Below, piece after piece: positions 15,404-22,584 of a stretch of 24,470 bases of DNA; positions within the stretch are counted from its first letter, which is position 1, and each line of letters opens with the position of its first letter. Source of the stretch: Bacteriovoracaceae bacterium UBA1511. Its GTDB lineage: Bacteria; Bdellovibrionota; Bacteriovoracia; Bacteriovoracales; Bacteriovoracaceae. The stretch spans positions 1 to 24,470 of the forward strand of contig DCQT01000095.1 of NCBI GenBank assembly GCA_002323535.1. Reading direction: 5' to 3'. Below the pieces are notes generated by a model that searched no databases, had not been told where the DNA came from, and saw only the letters and a program-made list of their open reading frames with translations. A program made the position numbers and the translations under genes.

Positions 15404-18124
15404 TTATTTATTAGTCCACTCACACGCAGCGTACGCATTACATGCTCTTTGTGATGTAAAATTGTAGCAATAATTTTTGGAAAGTTCTGAGAGTTTATCA
15501 CTTACACCGCACTGAAATGTTTTACATCTAACTCTTTTCGCTCCACTCCCGGTGCTATCACACATGAAATTAGTTTTAGTTGTGGGGTTGTGACATGAAT
15601 ATCCATCGTATCCAAGTAAGGATCGACCCCCATACTTATAAATATATTCTCTTTTATATTTATGACAGACCTTATTTCTTAAAAAACCTTTTTCACAGAC
15701 TTTTGATAAGTTCACGTCACCATCTCCAACACTTTTTTTAACACGATGGCTACTGTAATAAACATTCTCGCAGAGTCCTACACATGGATTTCGAGAAGGA
15801 TCAAAGCTTTGCCCGGACTCAGACTTTCCTCTCTCTAAACAAGTAATTAAGATACCATTGGCCTCTCCACCCCGAGCGAGCTCTAGACAATTACGATAAT
15901 CCCTTCGATTAAGCTTATAGTTTTTCTTGGCCTTGCACTTAAAAGCTTTGGGAGCTGGGGTTGCTTTTTTATTTTCAGTGGGAGTTATTTTGGAAGTATC
16001 TCTATTGTCAGATTCATTATTGTCCGATTCATTTAGCTCTGTCGAAGAATCTGGGGCTCTACTGTCGACCTCAACAGGATAATTTGGCTGAACACGTTCA
16101 GCTTCCGCCTGTACTCTATGCGAATCTCTGATCTCACTCAGTCTTTTCTTTTCGGCCTCCTCTCTTTCCTTTTTTAGCACAAGACCTATCCCTGGAGAGA
16201 CCTTTCTTCTTCTTTTAGATGAGAGATAATACTTCGATTTTCGAGATAGGCTTTTACTTAATTTTTTTTCGTCCTCTTTTGATGCTAAATAGAGAATCCT
16301 TTTTCGTAAGTAGGCAGGCATTTTATCTAGATTTTTTTCGATTTCCTCCCAGGACTTCTTCGAAACTCTTCCTCCCTCAACAGCTTCCTCAACAAGCTTT
16401 GCAAAGTCCAAAATTTGGCTCGTATTACTCTCTTTAATTTGCGTTATTTTTCGCTTCTGTCTCTCCCTGATTACCATCTGTTTTTCTATATCAAACCTTT
16501 CCACACAGTTTTTGGAGTTAACTTCTTCTGAAGTCCTTTTTTCGCTTTTGCACCATGCAAGCTGTTCTCTGAACTTAGTAGCATCTAAACCCCTTGCCTT
16601 TATGGACTCTTCAAAAGTCGGTATTTTTTTTAGTTTTTCTTCTTCCTCTTGAAGCTTTGTAGAACTTTGAACTTTTTCATACTCACCCAACGTTTGAGAC
16701 ATATCACTTTGGATAGATTCATTTAGATTAGAATTTTCTATGCTTCTAATTAATAACCCCAGGGGATTATTACTATCTCCAGCAGAAATAGAAATACCAG
16801 TGAGGTTTTCATATAAGTTAATTATTTCTAATTTTCTGGATAGCGTGATCCCCTCTTGACTTAAGAGATTTAAAATATGTTGCTCAATCTTCTTGTTACT
16901 TTTTAATATCTTTTGCCACACCTGTTTTCTTCTTCTATGTTCCGGAATCTCCTCACTAAATTTATTCAATAAACCTTCAAGAGCAAGAAGATTTTGATCC
17001 ATTCCCTTGTTAGATCGAAACATTTTATCAATCTCTTCTTGAATTTTTGTTTTAGTTGAATCTTTGTGCCGCTTATAATCGCTTTCTGAATAAGAGATAT
17101 GTTTCTCCAATAAGTTTTTGGTATCACAGATATTATTTCTCGGCGAAAAACCTCTTGAGTATGCAGAAGCGATACTCTTAGGTCTTCTTAAATCCCTATC
17201 ACCTGTTCCATAGTACTTTGACTGAAAAACCTCCCAGAGACACCGATATTGTTCGCCGCTCAGTATTTTATCGAGGTCTCTTTTTAAAATAGACATAAAA
17301 TCACCCTCACTTAAAAAGTCACGATTGATCTCACGGCTTAAACCTCTCCCCTCAAGCTCCGATTTTCTTGCCTGTAAATAACGATTCGCTTCTTCAAATG
17401 TTCGGGCATTCATTCCTGTTTCCAAAAGAAACTCAATAGATTGCTGCAAATGTAAAATCATTGAATCAACAGAAGAGCTAGTCGTTCCTGGAGCTATGCC
17501 TTCCCATCCATGAACAAGTGCCCTTGGAAAAGCAGCTGAATAAGCGTTTGTTACATGGAAATTTTTTCTATCATTATGAACTATAGAGTTCTCATCGGTA
17601 TTTTCAGTTCTGAAAGTTTCCATACTTCTTTTCAGTTCAGAAAATTCAAAAACTGCGTCTTTTTCATTAAAAACCTGAGGATCATATCTTTGTTGATCTA
17701 TGTCCTCATCAATTGTGTTACATCCCTGAAGCCATACAGTGGAAACATCTTTGATTAAAGAGTTCTCACATTGCATGAGCAATAGATCTGCAGGAGTAAG
17801 TTCGCCCTCAACGAGATCCCCCCAAAAACTTCCATTTTGATGCCCGCCTATGACAATACTGCTGCAAGGTGGTTTAACACTACAGCTTGATAATCCATTA
17901 AAGTTTTCCATGATAGATTTGCTGGGATCTGTGTTACTGGTCATTAATTCAAAAACTTCAACCTTGTCAGTTTGTTCATATTTTTTCTTGAGAGCTCTAA
18001 ACTCATCACTATTGTTAAGCGAAATATAACAAATTCGATGTGAGTCTTTGTTAACACCTGAGCAGAAATCTGCCTGCGCACTTAAAGAATAGGTAAATAA
18101 AAGAACGGCCAATAATATATACAC
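15404..18124 (-). CDS. Large exported protein with caspase/CHAT-like N-terminal domain and Cys-rich C-terminus
   Basis: 906 residues. A hydrophobic leader (MYILLAVLLFTYSLSAQA, cleavage probable near residue 18) predicts export, although it lacks the usual N-terminal positive charge. Residues about 20-215 suggest a caspase-like (clan CD) hydrolase: SSIVIGGHQNGSFWG with His95, then VSTVWLQGCNT with Cys135, the strand-His and strand-Cys layout of CHAT/caspase domains, followed by HGWEGIAPG near 205-213. The central part (about 220-700) is long, charged and helical. A low-complexity linker rich in Ser, Asp and Asn (about 690-725) leads to a C-terminal domain with 14 cysteines, presumably disulfide-bonded outside the cytoplasm. 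The start is a GTG with only a weak GA-rich ribosome site; an in-frame stop lies just upstream. The catalytic call is by motif only. Confidence 0.6.
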   Translation of the reverse strand: MYILLAVLLFTYSLSAQADFCSGVNKDSHRICYISLNNSDEFRALKKKYEQTDKVEVFELMTSNTDPSKSIMENFNGLSSCSVKPPCSSIVIGGHQNGSFWGDLVEGELTPADLLLMQCENSLIKDVSTVWLQGCNTIDEDIDQQRYDPQVFNEKDAVFEFSELKRSMETFRTENTDENSIVHNDRKNFHVTNAYSAAFPRALVHGWEGIAPGTTSSSVDSMILHLQQSIEFLLETGMNARTFEEANRYLQARKSELEGRGLSREINRDFLSEGDFMSILKRDLDKILSGEQYRCLWEVFQSKYYGTGDRDLRRPKSIASAYSRGFSPRNNICDTKNLLEKHISYSESDYKRHKDSTKTKIQEEIDKMFRSNKGMDQNLLALEGLLNKFSEEIPEHRRRKQVWQKILKSNKKIEQHILNLLSQEGITLSRKLEIINLYENLTGISISAGDSNNPLGLLIRSIENSNLNESIQSDMSQTLGEYEKVQSSTKLQEEEEKLKKIPTFEESIKARGLDATKFREQLAWCKSEKRTSEEVNSKNCVERFDIEKQMVIRERQKRKITQIKESNTSQILDFAKLVEEAVEGGRVSKKSWEEIEKNLDKMPAYLRKRILYLASKEDEKKLSKSLSRKSKYYLSSKRRRKVSPGIGLVLKKEREEAEKKRLSEIRDSHRVQAEAERVQPNYPVEVDSRAPDSSTELNESDNNESDNRDTSKITPTENKKATPAPKAFKCKAKKNYKLNRRDYRNCLELARGGEANGILITCLERGKSESGQSFDPSRNPCVGLCENVYYSSHRVKKSVGDGDVNLSKVCEKGFLRNKVCHKYKREYIYKYGGRSLLGYDGYSCHNPTTKTNFMCDSTGSGAKRVRCKTFQCGVSDKLSELSKNYCYNFTSQRACNAYAACEWTNK

Positions 18125-18222
18125 TCTCTCTTATCGGTTAAAACAATATATTTTTCATTGAATTGACTAAATTTCGAGTTTGATGCGACCGAAATTACGA
18201 CAATCGTTATTAGGATTAGTAG

Positions 18223-19719
18223 TTGAGCACAAATAACAATATTTTCAATGAGTTAGAGATTTTGATCAGATCTAGATACCCTTTAATTTATTTAACCTCC
18301 CACGAGGAAAATCGAGTTATCAGCGAAATAATTGATATTTCAAAAAAAAATAAAAAAAATTTATACTCATGGACAATTACTTCTGGCTTAATCGATGAAC
18401 TTGCTACAGAAGATGATATTTCAGATTTAGATGCATTTAATGACCCGCTAGATATTCTTCAACACATAAATACAATTGATGAGAATGCTATTTTTATTTT
18501 AAAAGACTTTCATTCCTATCTTGAGGATTTTACGATAATTCGAAAACTTCGAGATCTTTATAGCAGCCTGAAACTAACTCATAAATCAATCATCCTTCTG
18601 TCACCACTTCTTACTTTACCGAAAGAATTATCAAAAGAAATAACAGTACTGGATATCCCTCTCCCTGGAATGAATGAATTCAAAGAACTCATAAACGATA
18701 TCAAATCAAACAATAGTGCTCTGATTGAACTAGATAAAAATGAGTCATCAACATTATCAAGAGCAGCTCATGGTTTAACTTTAAGTGAAGCCGAAAATGT
18801 TTTTTCAAAAGCAATCGTTTGCCAAAGGAAGCTCACCAGCAAAGGATTAAACTTCATACTCAATGAAAAAAAACAGATTGTCAGAAAGTCTGGCATATTA
18901 GAATTTTATCCAACAGGACATAACATTAACCAGCTTGGAGGTTTTGATAACTTAAAAAAATGGCTTCAGGAAAGGGGGCGTGCATTATTTTCGCAAAAAG
19001 CGAAAAACTTTGGTCTACCGTCACCTAAAGGCATTCTATTACTTGGCCCCCCTGGGACTGGGAAGAGTTTGACGGCAAAGATAGTTAGCAATTACTGGAA
19101 ACTCCCATTATTGAAACTTGATTTTGGAAAAATATTTTCAGGGCTTGTGGGTAGCTCCGAAGAAAACATGAGAATGGCCTTAAAAACAGCTGAAGGTTTA
19201 TCTCCATCGGTCCTTTGGGTCGACGAAATTGAAAAAGGCTTAGCAGGAGGAAAATCAGGCTCCAGCGATGGTGGAACAGCTGCAAGAGTCTTTGGATCAC
19301 TCCTTACCTGGATGCAAGAAAAAAATTCAATGGTATTTGTCATTGCCACAGCAAACGATATCTCCAAACTCCCCCCTGAGTTGATGAGAAAAGGAAGGTT
19401 TGATGAAATATTTTTTCTCGACCTTCCCTCTGATGAAGAAAGAGAGGAGATATTTAAAATACACCTTAAAAAAGTCGGAAGAGATCCCAGCAAATTCGAT
19501 ATACAACTATTTTCAAAAATTTCTAATGAATTTACGGGCGCCGAAATTGAACAGTCAGTAATTGATTCATTATTCAAGTCATTTAATATGAAGTCAGAAC
19601 TGAAAAATGAGTATATTCAAAAATCAATTTCTGAGTGCATTCCTCTGAGCAAAACTTACAACAAAGAATTAAGTGCTCTTAGAGAATGGGCAAAGCTTCG
19701 CGCAAGGAAGGCATCCTAA
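18223..19719 (+). CDS. Ycf46-like AAA+ ATPase
   Basis: 498 residues, the length and layout of cyanobacterial/plastid Ycf46. The N-terminal domain opens with NELEILIRSRYPLIYLTSHEENRV and LYSWTITSGL, typical of Ycf46. A classical AAA+ module follows: Walker A GPPGTGKS (275-282), Walker B VLWVDE (Asp334, Glu335), sensor-1 ATAND near 376, and the Arg-finger region MRKGRFDE (388-395). The GSSEENMR segment matches the AAA pore/helix region. The protein is a cytosolic, probably hexameric remodelling ATPase. In Synechocystis, Ycf46 (Slr0374) has been linked to photosynthesis regulation, a role unlikely here. The start is TTG with AGGA seven bases upstream; no ATG exists before the conserved N-terminus. 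First gene of a five-gene operon that includes DUF1257 and DUF2997. Confidence 0.88.
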   Translation: MSTNNNIFNELEILIRSRYPLIYLTSHEENRVISEIIDISKKNKKNLYSWTITSGLIDELATEDDISDLDAFNDPLDILQHINTIDENAIFILKDFHSYLEDFTIIRKLRDLYSSLKLTHKSIILLSPLLTLPKELSKEITVLDIPLPGMNEFKELINDIKSNNSALIELDKNESSTLSRAAHGLTLSEAENVFSKAIVCQRKLTSKGLNFILNEKKQIVRKSGILEFYPTGHNINQLGGFDNLKKWLQERGRALFSQKAKNFGLPSPKGILLLGPPGTGKSLTAKIVSNYWKLPLLKLDFGKIFSGLVGSSEENMRMALKTAEGLSPSVLWVDEIEKGLAGGKSGSSDGGTAARVFGSLLTWMQEKNSMVFVIATANDISKLPPELMRKGRFDEIFFLDLPSDEEREEIFKIHLKKVGRDPSKFDIQLFSKISNEFTGAEIEQSVIDSLFKSFNMKSELKNEYIQKSISECIPLSKTYNKELSALREWAKLRARKAS

Positions 19720-19720
19720 A

Positions 19721-20230
19721 ATGAATAAAAAAAATCGATTCAACATGCTGGAAATTGAGCAAGGACAAGGCAATACCAAAGAGGCGAAAGCACTTGGCAA
19801 GGAAATCTCCAGGAAAATCAAAAAGAAAAACAAGAATAATAAAAATAAGAGAGACTTCAAAGTAATTATTGATCAAAAAGACTTTGAACAAAATCTAAAA
19901 AAGCATCAGTTAAAAAATCATCGAGAAGAAATCAAAAAAAATAAAGTTAAACTTAAAGAAACAATTAAAAGTCTTAAGCTTCAGGCTTACATTCAAATGG
20001 CTTTAGGTATTGCCCTTACAATATCCGGGGTAATTAACATGTTTAGTGACCGTACTACATCCACTGTCGATGGCCCTTTAAAAACTTTGGGCGACGGTGA
20101 CCCATATTTTGAAAGAACCATTACAAAAGAAAAAGTCTTTTTAGATAGAGAAAACTATATTCACATTTTATGTATGCTTATAGGTATTCATCTAATTTTT
20201 AAAAAACAAAAAATTAAAACGAGGAAGTAA
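19721..20230 (+). CDS. Lys-rich two-TM membrane protein in the Ycf46 cluster, unknown function
   Basis: 169 residues. The first 85 are very rich in Lys, Glu and Gln with coiled-coil-like helix (EEIKKNKVKLKETIKSLKLQ). A membrane segment AYIQMALGIALTISGVINM at about 88-106, a short exposed loop with DRTTSTVDGPLKTLGDGDP, and a second segment YIHILCMLIGIHLIF near 145-159 before a basic tail. Both ends should be cytoplasmic. It is not a family I recognise. The ATG at 19721 follows the AAA gene stop by one base, and AAGGAAGG (19704-19711) overlaps the end of the AAA gene; a GTG further up is unlikely. Position suggests a membrane anchor or docking partner for the ATPase (inference). Confidence 0.75.
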   Translation: MNKKNRFNMLEIEQGQGNTKEAKALGKEISRKIKKKNKNNKNKRDFKVIIDQKDFEQNLKKHQLKNHREEIKKNKVKLKETIKSLKLQAYIQMALGIALTISGVINMFSDRTTSTVDGPLKTLGDGDPYFERTITKEKVFLDRENYIHILCMLIGIHLIFKKQKIKTRK

Positions 20231-20234
20231 TTCT

Positions 20235-20648
20235 ATGAGCGTAGTGTGTAAAATAAATATAAATCTTGTACGTGCAAATGCCAACAGATCCCATATTAAT
20301 GGCGTTGGCTTAGGCATTGCCATTCTTACCCAAGGCATACAAGAGCTCAATTATGCTATAGCTAAAGAAAAAGAACTTGTTGATTGTGATAATCAGGTAA
20401 AAAAAGTCGACCTACTAATTCAAACTATTGACGGAAAAGAAATTGGTGCCATTCAAACCGAAGAAGGAATCGAGTTCGTTACCAAGGACTTAGAGTGCGC
20501 TATCACACAAGATGCTATCAAAAAAATTAAACAAAGGTATTCAAAATACCTTGTTCTTCATGAACTCAAACATAAGGGCTATGAAAAAATAAAAGAGGAA
20601 CGTCTCCCAAATGGAGCAATTAGAATGGTGGTAGAAAAATGGGAGTAA
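20235..20648 (+). CDS. DUF1257 (Ycf35-like) protein
   Basis: 137 residues. The C-terminal half matches DUF1257/Ycf35 well: a KKVDLLIQTIDGKEIG strand pair, GIEFVTKDLE, then IKQRYSKYLVLHELKHKGY and the terminal IRMVVEKW, which parallels the family's RYaY..v.e..r..GF and lrlvv.rW ending. The N-terminus is more divergent than in cyanobacterial proteins. Function is unknown in any organism as far as I know. The ATG at 20235 has GAGGAAG (20221-20227) seven bases ahead. It overlaps the DUF2997 gene by ten bases; DUF1257 next to DUF2997 is an arrangement I recall from cyanobacteria and planctomycetes, which supports both calls. Confidence 0.8.
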   Translation: MSVVCKININLVRANANRSHINGVGLGIAILTQGIQELNYAIAKEKELVDCDNQVKKVDLLIQTIDGKEIGAIQTEEGIEFVTKDLECAITQDAIKKIKQRYSKYLVLHELKHKGYEKIKEERLPNGAIRMVVEKWE

Positions 20649-20848
20649 AATATCAGATCATTATAGAAATAGACCCTGAAGATAATATTTCATTGGAAAC
20701 AAAAGGTTTTAAGGGGCCGGAGTGCCAAAAGGAGATAAAAAGAGTGACTGAAGAATTTGCAAAAGTTGAATCCAGCAAAAAAACAAAAGAATTCTATGAA
20801 AAAGCTAAGCAAAAAATCAAAAAAACCATCAATCGCTTTTCAAAGTGA
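20639..20848 (+). CDS. DUF2997 family small protein
   Basis: 69 residues. It has the DUF2997 layout: a beta strand pair (KYQIIIEIDPEDNISLETKGFKG), then GPECQKEIKRVTEEFAKVESSKKTKEFY with the conserved Cys in the G..C motif (Cys29), matching the family pattern of G..C......ie..lG.v....T.efy. The C-terminal Lys-rich helix extends past the usual family end. Function is unknown; the small fold and conserved cysteine suggest a carrier or partner protein. It starts inside the DUF1257 gene and its 3' end overlaps the radical SAM gene in another frame by about 53 bases, so the three are tightly coupled. Confidence 0.78.
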   Translation: MGVKYQIIIEIDPEDNISLETKGFKGPECQKEIKRVTEEFAKVESSKKTKEFYEKAKQKIKKTINRFSK

Positions 20849-21728
20849 CATTGTCATTGATGAGAATGGTGAAGTGTTCATTAGTTTTCTCGGGCCTGAG
20901 TTGCTACACTTAGCTGGCCAAGTTAAAGACCATCAAGCAATCGGTGATGAGAAATTTTGGGAACCTCCAACCTTAGATGAAATCTATTTTAATGAATTGG
21001 AATATAAGAACTGTAAAATATGCCCGAGGTCTTGCGGTTTTGATCGAACAAAAATGCCTCATCCCCTTTGCGGAGATAGTAAATTGCGTGTTTCAAACTT
21101 TGGCATTTCTTTTGGCGATGAGGATATCATTTCTGGTTCAGGGGGGTCCGGAGTCATTTTTTTAAGTGGGTGCCCGTTAACTTGTCCATCATGTATCAAT
21201 AAAGAAAAAGTTCACACTCAAGGACAGGAGGTTACACCAAAAGAATTTATTGATCTGATTAAATGCCTAAATGGAAAGAGTGTTTCGAATATCCAAATAT
21301 TGTCTCCGACAGTCCACCTTCCGAACCTTCGAGCGATACTCAAGGCTCTTAAAGACTCTAATTTTCCTATTCCAATTGCTCTAAAAACCTCCGGACATGA
21401 CCTTCCAGATCAAATTATGTCCCTAAAAGGCCTAGTAGACATATTCATTCCAGACTTAAAGCCTTGTTTTAATATTGAGTGGAGCAAAGATGCTAGGATT
21501 GAGCAAAGTTACCCTAAGTTGTTTGAGGAGTCGATTAATGAAATGTTTAACCAGCTAGGTTCTCCAAAATTTTCAAACTCAGGGACAATACTGAGCGGCA
21601 TTATCATTAGATACGTAAAGCCTCCTTTTTTAAGCAAGGAGCAAGAGCTTAAAACGATAGAGTTTTTAAACTCATATAAAGACAGAGCATATATCTCTAT
21701 TCTTGATAATTACGTCTCACAAAAATAA
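20796..21728 (+). CDS. Radical SAM protein, PflX-like (COG1313 type)
   Basis: 310 residues from ATG 20796. The radical SAM cluster motif is CPLTCPSC (Cys126, Cys130, Cys133), which binds a 4Fe-4S cluster and SAM. Ahead of it are four more cysteines, CKICPRSC and LCGDS (Cys73, 76, 80, 92), and the GSGGSGVIFLSGC run, both typical of PflX/COG1313 enzymes related to glycyl-radical activases. HLPNLRAILKAL and PIALKTSGHD follow the barrel. Residues 15-45 (SDIVIDENGEVFISFLGPELL) are an N-terminal addition of unknown role. A TTG at 20757 would add 13 residues; neither start has a good ribosome site, fitting coupling to DUF2997. No glycyl-radical enzyme is in this window, so the substrate is open. It ends exactly where the next, convergent gene ends. 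Confidence 0.83.
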   Translation: MKKLSKKSKKPSIAFQSDIVIDENGEVFISFLGPELLHLAGQVKDHQAIGDEKFWEPPTLDEIYFNELEYKNCKICPRSCGFDRTKMPHPLCGDSKLRVSNFGISFGDEDIISGSGGSGVIFLSGCPLTCPSCINKEKVHTQGQEVTPKEFIDLIKCLNGKSVSNIQILSPTVHLPNLRAILKALKDSNFPIPIALKTSGHDLPDQIMSLKGLVDIFIPDLKPCFNIEWSKDARIEQSYPKLFEESINEMFNQLGSPKFSNSGTILSGIIIRYVKPPFLSKEQELKTIEFLNSYKDRAYISILDNYVSQK

Positions 21729-22550
21729 TTAAATATTTTTCACAAATGCCACAATAGCGTTGTCGGAAGGACCATTTTCAATAACAAATTCTTTAAACTT
21801 ATTTTTTTCGGAGCTTTTCAAACAAAAATTAACCATTCCAATTTGCTCATCCTTTAAGTCATAAAAGCAAAGATAAGACTCAAAGAGCCGATAATTTTGC
21901 CTCACATAGATAATATCTCTCCAGGGTAAATGGTAATATTCAGTTTTTAGAAAAAATGAACTTTGAATCGCGCTTTTCATGCAATTTATTCCATTTTCAT
22001 CAAGATGAAGATTACCTCTTGGAGAAATGACATACACGTACATCACAAACATTAAAAGTTTTATGAATGTTGTATTCATATTTTCATTCAAATAAATTGA
22101 TGAGTAGTTCGCTTGATCAAATACATTCACACCGTCAGCAGCATTTGAGAAATGAGCAATTAAGTCGACAACAATCAGGATTATCGTGTAACTCAGAAGT
22201 TTCTGAAAAAAAGCGCTTTTAAAATCTATTGAAAAACTCGCTTTTAATTTTTTGTGAATGACAACTACATCTGGATCCTGCTTATCCTTATTTGTATTTC
22301 TTTTAAATGATTTTTGTTGTTTGTTTTTTTTCTTAGATTGATTTTCTCTTCTCTTTTTTTGTTCATGAAGACCTGTCGTCTCTATTATTTTTTCAGTCTC
22401 ATGCTCACTATTTTCTTGTGAAAATCGTGTTGTCTCCTCCTTTAGCTCATTTAAAGACTTTTTTATCACCTCTGTTTTATCGAGCACCTCAACAAAATTT
22501 ATCAATTCCTCATCTTCATCAAGCTCTGTTAATTTTTGCTTCTTAACCAT
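21729..22550 (-). CDS. Membrane protein with charged N-terminus and PH-like C-terminal domain
   Basis: 273 residues, not a named family that I know. Residues 1-105 are strongly charged and low-complexity (Lys, Glu, Asn, Gln), probably disordered and cytoplasmic. Two hydrophobic segments follow, near 118-133 (LLSYTIILIVVDLIAH) and 162-176 (FIKLLMFVMYVYVIS). The C-terminus begins GNLHLDENGI, runs YYHLPWRDIIYVRQ and then LCFYDLKDEQIGMVNF. This strand pattern with a W.dI motif resembles bacterial PH-type domains. The ATG at 22550 has only a weak site (GTGGA). It is convergent with the radical SAM gene with no gap, and divergent from the CpaF-like gene across 34 bases. It could serve the CpaF ATPase as a membrane partner, but that is a guess. 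Confidence 0.6.
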   Translation of the reverse strand: MVKKQKLTELDEDEELINFVEVLDKTEVIKKSLNELKEETTRFSQENSEHETEKIIETTGLHEQKKRRENQSKKKNKQQKSFKRNTNKDKQDPDVVVIHKKLKASFSIDFKSAFFQKLLSYTIILIVVDLIAHFSNAADGVNVFDQANYSSIYLNENMNTTFIKLLMFVMYVYVISPRGNLHLDENGINCMKSAIQSSFFLKTEYYHLPWRDIIYVRQNYRLFESYLCFYDLKDEQIGMVNFCLKSSEKNKFKEFVIENGPSDNAIVAFVKNI

Positions 22551-22569
22551 TCCACTGCTCTAAAAAAGT

Positions 22570-22575
22570 TATAAT
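22570..22575 (+). promoter_or_regulatory. Consensus -10 box directly ahead of the CpaF-like gene
   Basis: TATAAT at 22570-22575 is a perfect -10 element with its expected start at about 22582, only three bases before the ATG at 22585. No clear -35 lies at 16-18 bases. There is no Shine-Dalgarno ahead of the ATG, so a leaderless or near-leaderless mRNA is suggested. TATAAT also repeats overlapping the ATG region, and the site is AT-rich, so chance is possible. Confidence 0.4.
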
Positions 22576-22584
22576 TATAATATT

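Noticed and set aside
19092..19577. 161-codon minus-strand ORF inside the AAA+ gene
   Set aside because: It lies wholly antisense to the conserved Walker A-Arg-finger region, is Ser/Pro-rich nonsense-like protein, and has no ribosome site.
20796..21728. Classical pyruvate formate-lyase activating enzyme (PflA)
   Set aside because: The N-terminal four-cysteine CKICPRSC...LCG block and the GSGGSGVIFLSGC run fit the PflX/COG1313 group instead, and no glycyl-radical enzyme is nearby.
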